NCBI GenBank assembly: GCA_002887195.1
Contig: PJAB01001336.1
Coordinates: 1 to 15,290, forward strand
Source: Chrysochromulina parva
Taxonomy: Eukaryota; Haptophyta; Prymnesiales; Chrysochromulinaceae
DNA: 15,290 nucleotides
Reading direction: 5' to 3'
Shown here: positions 15,198-15,290 of the stretch, in pieces
Layout of the letters: the number at the start of each line of letters is the position of its first letter
How positions within the stretch are numbered: the stretch's first letter is position 1
The notes under the pieces: model-generated
The model's input: the letters and a program-made list of their open reading frames with translations, nothing else
Told to the model about the DNA's origin: nothing
Database searches by the model: none
Translations under genes and position numbers: made by a program

Positions 15198-15290
15198 ACA
15201 CCGTACACGCTCAGTATGCCTGGGGATGCATGCTGGGGGTGTTCTGGCCCCCTCGCCACGTGTACGCTGCCTGTAGGCGATGTTTACTTA
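15198..15290 (-). mobile_element. Second copy of the short insertion element, inverted and cut by the window edge
   Basis: Read on the minus strand, these 93 bases match 6866-6942. The best block is 28 bp with one mismatch (15198-15225 against 6915-6942). A second block is 14 of 14 (15248-15261 against 6897-6910), followed by ACAGGCAGC and TAAGTAAA/ACAT matches up to the window end. This copy has about 20 extra bases between the blocks, flanked by a CCCCAG duplication, which suggests that the other copy lost them by recombination between the short repeats. Its flanking duplication cannot be tested because the far end is outside the window. Confidence 0.7.

Noticed and set aside
1..15290. Bacterial or giant-virus origin of the window
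   Set aside because: RBR ligase, KRE6/SKN1-type GH16, EF-hands, long spacers, no ribosome-binding sites or operons, and no viral hallmark genes argue for algal nuclear DNA.

Overview
The window looks like nuclear DNA of a GC-rich, unicellular eukaryotic alga. A haptophyte (relative of Emiliania, Chrysochromulina or Prymnesium) is my best guess; a pelagophyte-type alga is possible. The reasons are the mix of protein families (RBR ubiquitin ligase, GH6 cellulase-like protein, KRE6/SKN1-type GH16 protein, EF-hand membrane protein, eukaryotic lipid kinase), long intergenic spacers, no operon structure, very high GC in third codon positions, many simple repeats, and a presequence resembling the bipartite plastid-targeting type of algae with red secondary plastids. 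The assignment is inference from family content and composition; no marker gene is present.

Layout. (1) At the left edge is the 3' part of an RBR-type E3 ubiquitin ligase gene with many membrane segments (2-2278, +). A GCC-rich tract and a second open segment (2302-3033) follow, and the second segment may be a further exon of the same gene. (2) About 1.4 kb without a gene (3104-4525) holds a 226-bp tandem duplication, several short palindromes and a 19-bp tandem array. (3) A minus-strand gene (6610-4526) encodes an unrecognised protein with an N-terminal Cys/His cluster, a basic patch and C-terminal membrane helices. (4) The spacer upstream of it carries a short insertion flanked by an exact 14-bp direct repeat; a related copy lies in inverse orientation at the right edge of the window. 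(5) A secreted GH6 protein (8559-7174, -) is divergent from an HPP-like membrane protein with EF-hands and a polyproline ectodomain (8780-10222, +), with 220 bp between them. (6) A KRE6/SKN1-like GH16 protein (12737-10725, -) is divergent from a diacylglycerol/sphingosine-type lipid kinase (13121-14896, +). A 50-bp near-perfect palindrome beside a TATA box lies between them. (7) About 300 bp of 3' spacer and the second repeat copy end the window.

How the genes might relate. GH6 and KRE6/SKN1-like GH16 proteins both act on beta-glucans in the secretory pathway or at the cell surface. The calcium-binding membrane protein between them shares a promoter region with the GH6 gene. A local beta-glucan or cell-covering theme is plausible, but gene order in such algae is usually not functional, so this is only suggested. 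The most notable single observation is that the GH6 protein keeps the fold residues and the putative base, yet has Ser where the general-acid Asp should be. No CRISPR array, rRNA or tRNA gene was seen.
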